Notes under the pieces: model-generated
Database searches by the model: none
Told to the model about the DNA's origin: nothing
What the model saw: the letters and a program-made list of their open reading frames with translations, nothing else
Position numbers and translations under genes: made by a program
In this document: piece by piece, positions 1-10,560 of the stretch
Numbering within the stretch: position 1 is the stretch's first letter
How the letters are laid out: every line of letters begins with the position of its first letter
NCBI GenBank assembly: GCA_003008705.1
Contig: PDUO01000056.1
Location: forward strand, 233,285-297,284
Origin: Pezicula radicicola
Lineage: Eukaryota; Ascomycota; Leotiomycetes; Helotiales; Dermateaceae
DNA length: 64,000 nucleotides
Direction of reading: 5' to 3'

Positions 1-1800
1 CTGAAGTTTGTCAAGAGGAACGAGTGTTGCTCTAGCGGCTTGATTGTAAATTCGTCAATCTTCCTAATATGGTCGACTAGTGATACATTCGCCCGTAAAT
101 ATCCAACAATTCCTGGATCACTTGAGAATATAGAAGTGTTGTCTATGGATACAATAGTGTCGTTTAGAATACTGCAGTTCAGTCGTGCCCTTAGTGATGG
201 AATCTGGAAGCTCAAGTGCCGTCCAAGGGTTTCGTATAATAAGCCAGTGATGTTACTTTGAATTTCGAAGTTTGGAAAAGCTAGTTCGTCATAAGTGAAC
301 GACAAAAATGATAAATCCCAATTGTCTATAAGGGAAAATATAAGTGCCACGTGGTTATCGTTGGTTAAACTCGAGGTCCAGATTAGATTGAAAAAATCGC
401 TTCTTTGGAGATAGATGCTCTTGGGAATGTAGGTCTCAATATGTTAGCGAACCGGAAGGAGGATTGGATAAACATTAAGTTGTTCACATTTTCTATAGAG
501 TATAACCCAGAAGCTACGATTGTAAGGAATCCTCCTAGAAGGCGAACAGTGGCTGCAAATACGACAGCGAAGCGGCGATATTTTATAGCCTTGAATACTG
601 TAAAAGGGAACAATTTTCTGGTAAGAGAGGTCATAATCCCACTTGTTGAATTTTTTGAACCTGCCCTAAGTGGAACCCAAGGTGCAAGTATTGATATCCA
701 ATCCTCGATTGAACCATACATCATTGCGATTGTAATCATGATTGCCGTTAAGATATACAAACTCAAACTTTGTGCCGTATCTTAGGAGTTGTAGTTGATA
801 AAAAGAATACCTTCCAGCTGGGTGTCTGGTCTCTATTGGAGAATCTCGAGAATCATAATACACAAAATCGGTAGACTAAGACTTGGGATTTGAAGGGAGA
901 GCGTGAGAGGCAGAGGTATCAACCGCTTAAGTAGTGATCTCTGTGAAGGTAATAGGTGTACTGAAGCCTTCGCTCTGTGTTTTGTCTGTGAGAGGTGTTG
1001 ATGAAGAACTTTTGGTTCGAGTCGATTTGTCCTTGAGATGTCCAAAACGGCATTTACCGACTATTTGGCTTATATTAGAAGGGGTATCATTATCATTCGA
1101 ACCTATAACAGCTTGAAAACTGTCACTTCCTGCCAAGAGCGTTGCAAAGCCTCCAATCGTGGTAACGTCGCGTGGGAGCACATTGTTAGGTCTGTACCAC
1201 AAAATGATGAAAGTTGAGATAAGAAGTATAGCAAGGCACACTTCCATCAAGGCCAAAGAGAGTGCCTTGATGTGAAGTCTGTTATCCATATAAAAAACTT
1301 CGCCAACAGTAGTATCATTAGCGGGAGCCAGCAAGTATTGAGAAGCCATTTGGGAGGCAACACCTTGGTATACTTTCCTAGCACTGACTTTCATCATATC
1401 AGTGTCAAGAAATGACGCGTAATCTGAGTGGTTATTTGTAATACTCATAAGTGAGAGCCATGGAGTAGTTCCCTGAAGAGTAGACAGGGGGACATCATGC
1501 AACCTGCAAAATCGTAAGAAACTGCTATTCTGTTATACACCGTTTCATCTAGGAATGTTGCGACAGCATCTATGTCCATTGCCGCTTCCATCTCAGCTGG
1601 ACGGTCAGAGATGAAGCTGATACTATCTTCAGCAGTAACCTGTCCCGTTCCCATAGTGTATTTAGGGCGACAAATGACTGCTGAGATCTCGTAGACTTGG
1701 AAACCAGGTAGTAACCTCGATTCCATAGAAAACTAGACTACTACAATACAACCCCATCTTGAACTAGATTTCGACGTATCCTCCTTGTTTTCTGTAATCA
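1..1800 (-). pseudogene. DUF3433-family membrane protein, decayed, cut by left edge
   Basis: Minus-strand segments read as one large fungal DUF3433 protein (function unknown, membrane-anchored with extracellular regions). In gene order they are an N-terminal piece (1445-1726, with LLPGFQVYEISAV), an ectodomain and TM piece (927-1502, TM around LAILLISTFIILW), a second TM segment (about 833-930), a soluble and TM piece (383-766, with LAPWVPLRAG and FLTIVASGLYS), and a piece from about 395 to the window edge with FTYDELAFPNFEI, a phrase typical of the family. The pieces are joined by frameshifts near 1500 and 390 and by in-frame stops near 780, 835 and 1770. The 5' end matches a second fragment at 26.1 kb. 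Family assignment is from recalled patterns; the pseudogene status is directly visible. Confidence 0.75.
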
Positions 1801-1871
1801 ACACTAAACCACAATCCATTATTAGCTACGACCGGACCACTGACAAGATCACTATTAAGACTGTCGAGTCA

Positions 1872-3110
1872 TCACAAACGCGGCTTTAAATGTACGTAAA
1901 GAGGGCCTTTTGACCAAAGTATGAATGTCTTTTGCTTCTCCCAGCCATCTGATTGCGCATTAAGTTGTAAATCGAAATTCCATAAGAGCCTTGTAAGCAC
2001 GAGACGTAGTTCGGAATACGCAAGGCTATGGTAATAGTTCAGCAATACTCGAGAAAATGACAAATTTAAACTTACTTCTTCCCTATACAGTTCCTGGGTC
2101 CTATACTGAACGGTTGAAAAGCGGATTTCTGATCATTCTCAAATCGTTTGTCACCGAGCCATCGTTCAGGAATGAATAAATCTGGGAGTGTGAAGTTACG
2201 TGGGGAATGATATGTTGCATAGTGAGCAGTACCGACAGTCGATTCTCGCTTTTAAGAACCTTATGCAGGAAATCCGTCCGCTCTGTTGTTGACGCGATCC
2301 GGTGTTGGGTTTTCTCAATGATGAGAGCCTCATGGTTTTTTCTTATGCTAACGAGATGAGCTGGAGCCAGATAGCTCACGAGACTAGGTAGCAAAGGGAA
2401 GTGATAAAGTACACGCATGTATACTCCGTATTTTACAGTGTCAAATATCATCTTGACCCAGTGATGATAGGAAGAGGTTTGTAGGCAGTCAAAAGGTTCG
2501 CCATACGCAAGGTGTCCTATAACATCAAAGGTGAAGAACTAGAGCATCATTAGAACCAGATTTATAGTCTTTCTGAAACCACCTTACATTATACCAAGCT
2601 ACGATATCAACGGGTATTTCTCCATCCTTACAATTCTCGCGCAGGCGTCGCATCATCAGGTCAAGGTATTGCGTGACAACAGGCTCCTGTTCACGCAGAG
2701 CCTTCTCTGAAAAGCCATGTGCAAGATCTCTCCGCATAGCCCTATGCTCATGAGTGGGAGCAGCTAGCATGCTATGCGCACCATCAAACCCTTCAGGAAA
2801 GGAATTAGGATTCTTGAGAAATTCCGGGTTGTTTCGAAGACCGTGAATATCGACCCACGATTGCGCAGATGTGTAGGATAACTCATTAGGAGCCACTCGT
2901 ACGACATTTCCGTATTTCTTGTGCAATTTGGTGGTTTCATGGACAAGGTTACCCTGTATGTAATGTTTACTGTTCCTGAGTTGAGATGCGGCGGCGATTT
3001 TGGGTCCTGGGAATGACCGTAAAGGGTGTAGGAAGAGGTTGTAGAATATGCGGAAGCATATCCAGAGGGCAATCTTAAATAATGTTAGCGTATGCCATTC
3101 TTGTGATGAA
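1872..3110 (-). pseudogene. Cytochrome P450 with large internal deletion
   Basis: Translation gives a fungal P450: the membrane-proximal hinge (FRIFYNLFLHPLRSFPGPK, about 2990-3070), the AA region KKYGNVVRVAPNELSY, the C-helix HRAMRRDLAHGFS, an intron near 2540-2590, DVIGHLAYGEPFDC, then [11 protein letters not shown]. At about 2240 the frame jumps straight to [17 protein letters not shown] and the heme loop [12 protein letters not shown], whose cysteine is present. A short intron (about 2023-2064) leads to LAYSELRLVLTRLLWNFDL and a normal C-terminus. Roughly 115-120 residues, including the I-helix AGxET region and the K-helix ExxR motif, are missing. No convincing start codon or full N-terminal anchor is seen. 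The gene cannot encode a working P450; the original substrate is unknown. Confidence 0.85.
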
Positions 3111-4131
3111 ATCGAGGTCTAGATAGGGTTTCACCAGTAAAGGTCCAACGGCCAAAGCCTGCAGTGTGCTTAACATGACGAGTTTGATGCTCTGAGAAAG
3201 ATTGTTTCGATCTAGAGAACTGTCTTGATGGCAAAGGAATGAGCAGTCTAAGCAGTCTTATAAGTAACTGCATCCCTCCGTCTTCTAGCATAACCCATAA
3301 CACCGGACCCATTGCAAATGACAACGCAATGAACCATTTTCGTTTACCGTATAGAAAGTTTCTAAAATTTAGTAGGCAATTGTTACATATTCAAGGGATG
3401 TCTCGCAGCCAAGAAACCTAGGCGGAACATTAATTTCGCAATGAGGACGGCTCGGAATAATGCTCTTCTAGATTTAAGTTAGTATGTCCTTTTTTCTGTG
3501 AGAAGTGATCTATATACGAAAACCTAAGCATCAATATACAAATAAAAGTATGTCCCAGAAGCGATTTCTAAGCAGAAAGGATTTCTAAGCAGAAAGGATT
3601 TCTAAGCAGAAAGGATTTCTAAGCAGAAAGGATTTCTAAGCATCTACGTAGTCCTAATATTTCAAACAGAAGAATCCGGAAGCTGTAGAATCCGCTCCGG
3701 ATAACTTAAGTTTTGCGTTGGTTTCGCATCGGCTCATACTCCCACTACTCCGTGCAGTACTCGAATTCTCTGTCACGTCACACCCCGATTTCGTGCACTC
3801 GGTTTCAACATAACTACTACCTTTTAAGTGTTTAATAACTTTATAATAAATAAAGCTATAGAGTTATTACTTTTTTAATTACTTAATAGATTATAAGCTA
3901 AAGTATATACAAGAACTTATAAACTTATAGATTTTCTATTTAAAAATTAAAAATTTAGTTTATTTATTTTATATTTATATATAATAAAAAGATATTCTTT
4001 TTAGTAAAAGTTATACTATACTAGGTTTAATTACAATAAGGAGCCTTTTCTAGTATCTTTGCTCACGCGTAGCGAGTTTATATCACATGCTATCAGCCAG
4101 TCATTCGGACTCCTTCAGCGTGCAATGCGAT
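3111..4131. other. Gene-free interval with AT-rich tract
   Basis: Apart from the 17-bp tandem repeat I see no gene. The part from about 3805 to 4045 is strongly AT-rich (TTTATA, TAATAA, ATATTT runs) and looks like RIP-eroded or transposon-derived DNA. No terminal repeats could be paired. Confidence 0.6.
3563..3642. repeat. 17-bp tandem repeat, about 4.7 copies
   Basis: The unit GATTTCTAAGCAGAAAG is repeated head to tail with no visible mismatch four times plus a 12-bp partial copy. It sits in the gene-free stretch between the P450 and ERG4-like pseudogenes. No coding role is seen. Confidence 0.95.
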
Positions 4132-5404
4132 TTATAAACATACCGGTATAAAGAGGTACGGAACTTGCTTCTCATACTCCTTCCAAGCATCACCGTACTT
4201 CGCTCTGCATTTGGTGACGTCCATCAAAGCCCGGTGACCGGTCGTGACAGAAAAGAATACAGAATAAAACCAGGGGAAAGGACTATTGAAACCAGTGATA
4301 AGGCCCCAAGAGATGGCAAAAAACATATCATAGCTGTAGTGAACCTTGCGTGCCAACCCGTACCATCCATTAGCGAGGATTTTATCACTAGTCTCCGCCA
4401 TAATAGCCTTGGGGTTGTGAACTTCTTGCCAAGGAAGTTGCGGGAACGTCTTGTGCTTTACTAATGTATCTTGCTCTATTATTCGGAACAAGTTCTTCAA
4501 GCTATTGGCGGTGTCCCAGACCTAGTACACGAAAAAAGTACAACACGAAAAATGCCCTAAGCACATACTTATTCCAGGCATATGTAGACGGGTCATGGTT
4601 AGCGAGACACAGCATGCAGTGGCAGTATGACATCGGGACGCCAGCTATGTTCTAGAAGTTCAACAAGAAACCTAGTTTCTCTTGATACAGGTCCCAGGTT
4701 GTAGTGATGAGGTGCTCACCCCTAGGCACAAGCATTAGCGTAAGTGAAGTGGGCCATGATAAGGAACAAAACTTCGCCGGAGACGTAGCCGTACTGTTCA
4801 TACTGACGTGCGGCGGCTGCGCAGCTTAAGCCAAAGAGGATGAACCAGGGGATTCTGACTTTGTAGAACATCTTAAAATCTAGGATACCGAAGAGACGTG
4901 GATTAAGCTCAGCGCCCGTAAAGAAATCGTAGATAGGATAGCTAGTCACACGGTGCTGAGCACCCCGAGCAAACGGAGAGAAGTAAGCGTACAAACTAAT
5001 GAGGAAGCCGGAAATCATAGCCACAGATATGATGGGACCAAACTCGTCTAGGAAGGTGTAGATAGAAAATACTCCAGTGCCATGCAGAATGGCCATGATA
5101 AGAATAGTGAAGTAGAAACTACTGTAGGCCAAATAGTAATACTTGAGTTCTTTTGTACCGCCCTCATGAGGTAAAGGCTTGCCGTAACACGTGAAGCCAG
5201 GCATGAACAGGTAGCATGTAGCCTCGAAGATGTAGTATGTCCAGTAGATGCGCCACGCTCTGAAATGAGGGAAGGTGCCGCCCGTGTAGGCAAGATGCAG
5301 TAGGTGCTTTCCGAAATTCGGCCAAGACTGATTTGCCTGACTCGTACCGTATAATGAGCACAGCCTCGGCGTAAGGCTGAGTTGTAGGGGTGTGTGTGTG
5401 ACAT
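4132..5404 (-). pseudogene. ERG4-type sterol C-24(28) reductase paralogue, inactivated
   Basis: ERG4/ERG24-family enzymes are multi-pass ER proteins; ERG4 makes the last step to ergosterol. The conserved body is easily read: [34 protein letters not shown]-like [66 protein letters not shown], then [28 protein letters not shown] and the terminal VPYLFIP. Three in-frame TAG codons interrupt it: 4722-4724 after ANACA, 4652-4654 and 4522-4524. The last two replace conserved tryptophans (TGG to TAG). A +1 T-run insertion lies near 4540. The N-terminal roughly 60-80 residues are not recognisable. It is most likely a dead paralogue, with the housekeeping copy elsewhere. Confidence 0.9.
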
Positions 5405-5474
5405 AAAGGGTCGGCCCGTAACCCTAACCTACTCCTAATCTAAGTCGATCTTAGATCTACAGTACGTAATAGAA

Positions 5475-5884
5475 ATGACAATGACGAGAATGAGGTTGAA
5501 GATGACATTGAACATGAAGATGAGAACAAAGAAAATATCGTATTGCCTCTGGATGATCAACACCCTATCCACAACGGCCATCTTAACAACCCTAACTGGA
5601 AATATTCAGCTGCAGCCAAGTTTTCTTTCATGTAAATGTGGTAAAAATGAAGTCCTTCTGCTAGTTGTAAAACGAATAACGTAAATTGTTAGTTGCAAGC
5701 GTTAGTAAGTTTCTACTACTCGTTGACCTCCGAAGATAGTCCTTCGAACCAAATTCAAGCCCTTGCAATCCTGCACATCCATCAATCCGAAGAAATATTC
5801 GAAGGAGCACTTACTTTAAAGCTCGAAAGACGGCTAGGAGAAAATGCAAAGGATTTTGAACAATGGCTAGCTCCTTTTAGTTGA
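5475..5884 (+). other. Unrecognised open stretches, acidic N/D/E-rich then helical
   Basis: A plus-strand frame at about 5473-5633 reads an Asn/Asp/Glu-rich run followed by PIHNGHLNNPNWKYSAAAKF. A second frame, 5693-5884, reads a Leu/Glu-rich, probably helical segment ending in LGENAKDFEQWLAPFS. Neither has a good start or splice context, and I recognise no family. They may be remnants of one or two genes. Confidence 0.2.
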
Positions 5885-5887
5885 GGA

Positions 5888-6345
5888 TTACTGCACATCC
5901 AGGGCTCGCCCGGAAAATTCCAAATCTTGGGGTAGGAGGTATCCCTTCAAGTCCACAGTCGAATACCAGTAGTTGTTTGCGATTCCGTAGCAGGCTACAA
6001 GGTCTATTCCAAGAAATCGACTAGATGCTTCAGCAAAGTAAAAGTATGTGTTGAAGCCTCCATAGCCACAAATGTCGTTCTGGATGGAGATATTGCTGAA
6101 GAGGTTGTTGCCTAAAACTATGAAGGCCATGAGATAAGATTCAATATAGCTACCACCATGCGTCCAATAGTCGTCAAGAGATATGAAATTTATGACCTCG
6201 GTGGTTCCAGACTTGACAGTTCCAAGACCGTTAGAGAATTAAAAGTCGATAGAGAAAGTCGCATTAACTAATGAACAGACAATGCTGCGGTTTGCAGTCT
6301 GGACCCAGATATCTTGAAATTCTCTCCCGGTTAAGTTACCGTCAA
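5888..6345 (-). pseudogene. Remnant of an uncharacterised fungal secreted or membrane protein
   Basis: Minus-strand frame reads LTGREFQDIWVQTANRS, SLVNATFSIDF, then an in-frame TAA, and continues FSNGLGTVKSGTTEVINF, HGGSYIESYLMAF, GYGGFNTYFYFAEASS to a stop at 5888. The style (N-glycosylation sequons, CxVNATFSxDF then FSNG) resembles ectodomains of large uncharacterised membrane proteins of filamentous ascomycetes. The internal stop and absence of the rest of the gene indicate a fragment. Family not certain. Confidence 0.4.
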
Positions 6346-7500
6346 TTCTAGCATCCTAATTCTTGCTAGTACCCGAGTAAACTGAGTTGACGGAATGGCT
6401 AATGTAGGACTGAATGCTGAGAGAACTAGGAAGTTCGGATGGTCCGGAAACAAGGCGGTACGAGCCAATTTCGAGGTCTTCTACATGATATCGAGCGCAT
6501 CACCGAACAATTTACGGACTTCTTTGACTTCCTGCACGAAAGATGATGGTAGATGCCTTTTCACTGTTGTAACACAGTAGAACGGAGTTGCGCAGGAGAG
6601 CTTCCAGATTAGATTTAGCGAATGTCCTATATTGTTTAGCGACCAGGTGGCGGCCATCTTCCGTGGTTCAAAGTTGCTTCTCTTACGGCCTACAGGAAGG
6701 GGAGAGTACGCGCTCGTGGGCGTCGCCTAAATACATGCTCTTGTGGTTCAAGAGGCGTTTAGCGAGAAATGGCCGGCGAAAAGACTCGGGGTGGTCTGAC
6801 TAAACAAACCACTTAGCATAACATTTTACATCGTCTCTGGAAACTCCAAGCCAAAACTAGGCTTATATCATTTCCATACTCCCGCGTCAACTTGTTTGTT
6901 GACAGTCATGTTAGGCATTATGCATAATCTCAGTATTCAAACATAGTGTAGTTCTCGCCACTAGATATCTTATCTTTTTTTTTTTCATAGGCTTTTCATG
7001 GGCAAAGGCGGCATCCATTGTGGGACCAAATTGAAGACCAACCACACGAATTGGTTTATAAGAGATCATTTTGCTCATGAGAAGTGAGTTGCTTAAGTTA
7101 AGTGAGTTACTGATGTTCATCTCTAATGCCTGGATAGACAACTATGCAAATGATCTCTTATTAACTAATTCGTATGGTATAGCAGTCACTTACCCGTATT
7201 TGATCAGAAATTCTCTTTACGCAGCGGGCCTTAAGCGAACATCTTTTCTCTTATTTCCATGTATTGGATGCTCATCATGACTTCGCTAATCAATGCCGTT
7301 CAACAGAGTGACGACGCATCATGGCACTTGCTGACAGATGGTTAAACAAATCATAGGACTCGCGGCTAAAGACAGTTACCGTGTTTAATAGCCGTAAGGA
7401 AAGATTTTTTAATATTTTAATTTCTTAATATGTTCAAGTTGGACTATTGAAGTCTTTCACTCGGCCTTTCGGCTCAAATAGGGCACAGACACAACAGAAT
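6346..7500. other. No supportable gene
   Basis: Short open frames on both strands (6395-6803 plus, 6911-7141 minus) have no recognisable domain, splice structure or start context. Some minus-strand peptides near 6440-6560 look protein-like but are broken by stops, so this may be further pseudogene debris. Confidence 0.4.
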
Positions 7501-7531
7501 ACGACAGAATACGACAGAATACGAGCAGAAT

Positions 7532-7937
7532 GCGGGGAAAGAAGAGGGAGAAAGAGGGAGAAGTCGGCTGTTCTTCGGCTCCCCAGCATCTGAACCGTCC
7601 ACTCTTTCCAGTAATCTCCCCCACCTTCTCCGCCTCTTTCCTCACAACTCACTATCATTTTTCACCAAAAAGACTCCCTCTTATAAATCCGACATCACGG
7701 AGCTCTTCTTCATCGAGCCAAGGTCGTCTTCTGTGATGCACGTGTAATCGGTCCTTCTCTCTACCATCACCGCTGAGTGGTTGCCACTAACCTAGTTCCA
7801 TGCACAAAGAGCACGACCATATCTGATGTTCTCGTTGACTTCGGATCAATGACATATTGACAACCTGGATGACATTCGAGAACATGTACTCCGCAGCGGG
7901 GATCTATTGGTGCGGGGAAAGAGGATAAAAAGGTATT
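7532..7937 (+). promoter_or_regulatory. CreA-type sites and TATA-like box upstream of GH3 gene
   Basis: Three copies of GCGGGG, matching the CreA consensus SYGGRG, occur at 7532-7537, 7896-7901 and 7912-7917. Two lie in a repeated 12-mer TGCGGGGAAAGA. The last pair is spaced 16 bp apart about 120-140 bp before the start codon. A TATA-like GGATAAAAAGG follows at about 7923. This arrangement suits carbon catabolite repression of a beta-glucosidase gene; binding is inferred from motif only. Confidence 0.45.
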
Positions 7938-8037
7938 TCTCTGGCATTTCTACGACCCATTAGTAGTCGGCATTCCTGAAAGTCATTTGCTGTTGTGAAG
8001 AAGCTTTGCACTCATACCGCCAGCGTAGACTGCAACA

Positions 8038-10560
8038 ATGCTTTCAATTGGAATAATATGGGCCTCCATGGGCCTGGCCACTCTTTGTTCTGGCGCAGCC
8101 TTGGAATATCGACAAACAGGAAACATCACCGATGACACTTATTTCTATGGCCAGTCACCACCAGTATACCCATCACGTGAGTGGCATACCATAAGTCTAA
8201 TTGAGATGCGCTTGCTAATGATGTGTTAGCACCGATGCCAGGTAAGGGCAACTGGGCGGAAGCTTACGCCAAAGCAGTTGCTTTGGTCTCCCAAATGACC
8301 CTTGAGGAACAAGCGAATATTACTGTTGGATACTCGTCCACCACCGGTTGTTCTGGCACTACAGGCTCAGTTCCACGGCTGGGGTGGGCGGGTTTATGTC
8401 TTTCTGATGCCGGGAATGGATTGCGTAGCACTGACTTTGTTAATGGATGGCCTAGTGGTTTGCATGTAGGTGCAGCCTGGAATCGAAATCTGGCTTACAA
8501 CCGTGGCCTGCAAATGGGAGGCGAGTTCAGGACCAAGGGTGTACATGTTGCATTAGGCCCTGTTGTTGGTCCCCTAGGACGAGTGGCTGTAGGTGGGCGG
8601 AATTGGGAAGGTGTTAGCAATGATCGTGAGTTTCGAAGTCTTATATAAAAAAACAAGCATTAACTTTTTATAGCATACTTGGCAGGTCAGCTCGCTGGAG
8701 AGACTGTTGAGGGGATTCAAGGAGCTGGTGTTATAACTTCAGTCAAACATTTCATCGGCAACGAGCAAGAGACAAATCGCAATCCATCTGGTGATGTAGC
8801 CGCCGTCTCCACAAATATAGACGATAAAACAATCCACGAGCTGTATCTTTGGCCGTTTCAAGACGCAGTTCATAGCGGAGCTGGGTGTATCATGTGTTCT
8901 TATAATCGTCTCAACAACTCATATGCGTGTCAAAACAGCAAGGCGCAAAATGGCTTACTCAAGACCGAGTTAGGTTTCGAAGGGTTTGTTGTTAGTGACT
9001 GGGGTGCGCAGCATACTGGATTATCGAGTGCAGAAGCGGGATTGGACGTTGCAATGCCGAGTTCTACTTTTTGGGGCAAGTCAGGTGGAAACTTGACTAT
9101 TGCTGTGAACAATGGAAGCTTGAGTGCATCAAGAGTTGAAGACATGGCCACTCGAGTCGTTGCAGCCTGGTATCAGATGGGACAAGACGCAAGTAACCCA
9201 GTCCTTTCAGCTCAAAGTGCAAACTGACATCAAATAGCAAGATTTCCCAAGCCAAGGAATTGGAATGCCGAACAACTTCATGGCTCCAAAGGTTGCTGTA
9301 TACGGTCGACAGCCAGCTTCCAAGTCTGTACTTCTCAATGGAGCGCTGGAAGGTCACGTTCTCGTCAAGAATGTCAATAATGCCTTGCCATTAAAGTCAC
9401 CTAAACTGCTCTCCATATACGGCTATGATGCCGTAGCACCTCCTGCGATGAACGTTCCCAGTCCAGGAGGACAATCATTATGGACTGGCGGTGATGAACC
9501 GTATGTCAATATTCCGGGCTTCGGATCAACTGCTCCAATCTCTCAAATTGCATTCAACGGCACAATGATCAGTGGCGGCGGCAGTGGTGCAAATGCTCCC
9601 GCATACATTTCCGCCCCCTTCGATGCTTTGCAGGAACAGATTTATCAAGACGATACGAGTCTCTTCTGGGACTTCACATCCGGCAATCCAGCAGTCGATT
9701 CTAATACGGACGCCTGTTTGGTCTTCATTAACGCATTTGCAACTGAGGGTAATGATCGCTCTGGTATTCACGATGATTTCTCAGATGGCCTTGTCCTTAA
9801 CGTGGCTGCAAACTGCAGTAATACTATCGTCGTCATCCACAATGCTGGAGTACGTTTAGTTGATCAGTGGATTGAGCACCCTAATGTAACGGCCCTTATT
9901 TTCGCTCACCTCCCAGGTCAAGACAGCGGTCGTGCGCTTGTACAGCTTCTATATGGTGTCCAATCACCTTCTGGAAAACTCCCATACACAGTAGCAAAGA
10001 ACGAATCGGATATTAACGTATTTTCTCCAACGCTACCTGAAGGAGAGTACAGTCTTTTCCCACAGGACGACTTTACCGAAGGTGTCTATATCGACTACCG
10101 CGATTTCGACGCAAAGAATATTACCCCTCGCTACGAGTTTGGATTTGGTCTTACCTACACCACGTTTGCCTACTCTGATTTAGAAGTATCCCTTCTGTCT
10201 GGTGTATCGACTACTTATCTACCCCCAGCTATCGGTATCGTTGAAGGCGGAGAAACTTCGCTGTGGGATGTTCTTGCCCAGGTATCGGCAACAGTAACCA
10301 ACACCGGCAGCGTCGACGCAGCAGAAGTTGCACAACTCTATGTCGGTATTCCTAACGGACCTATTCGACAATTGCGGGGATTTAGCAAAGTGGATATTCC
10401 TGTTGGCAGTAGTGTGACTGTGAATTTTGATTTGACTAGGAGAGATTTAAGCGAGTGGAGTACGACGGATCAGAGTTGGGTTCTACAGGAGGGAGAATAT
10501 CCAATTTACGTGGGTGCAAGTAGTAGAGATTTGCCGTTGACTGGGACCCTGACTATTTGA
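8038..10560 (+). CDS. Secreted GH3 beta-glucosidase, intact
   Basis: Four exons (8038-8176, 8230-8625, 8674-9192, 9242-10560) join in frame to about 790 residues, normal for fungal GH3. The enzyme releases glucose from the non-reducing end of cello-oligosaccharides and other beta-glucosides. A signal peptide (about residues 1-20, ending LCSGA) marks it as secreted. The N-terminal (beta/alpha)8-like domain has [17 protein letters not shown], the substrate-binding KHFIGNEQE and the nucleophile Asp of VVSDWG near residue 287. The C-terminal domain has [15 protein letters not shown] and [16 protein letters not shown], and a fibronectin III-like tail ([17 protein letters not shown]) closes it. Introns are 48-53 nt; the third was placed to keep [14 protein letters not shown] in frame and uses GTAACC. 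Resembles Aspergillus BglF/BglG-type enzymes; exact substrate unknown. Confidence 0.95.

Noticed and set aside
40..261. Plus-strand frame of 73 codons
   Set aside because: The opposite strand carries the clear DUF3433 sequence; this frame is its shadow.
2000..2063. Apparent loss of the P450 heme cysteine in the frame starting MSFSRVLLNYYHS
   Set aside because: That frame reads an intron. The true preceding exon ends with [11 protein letters not shown], and splicing restores the normal heme loop, so the Cys is present.
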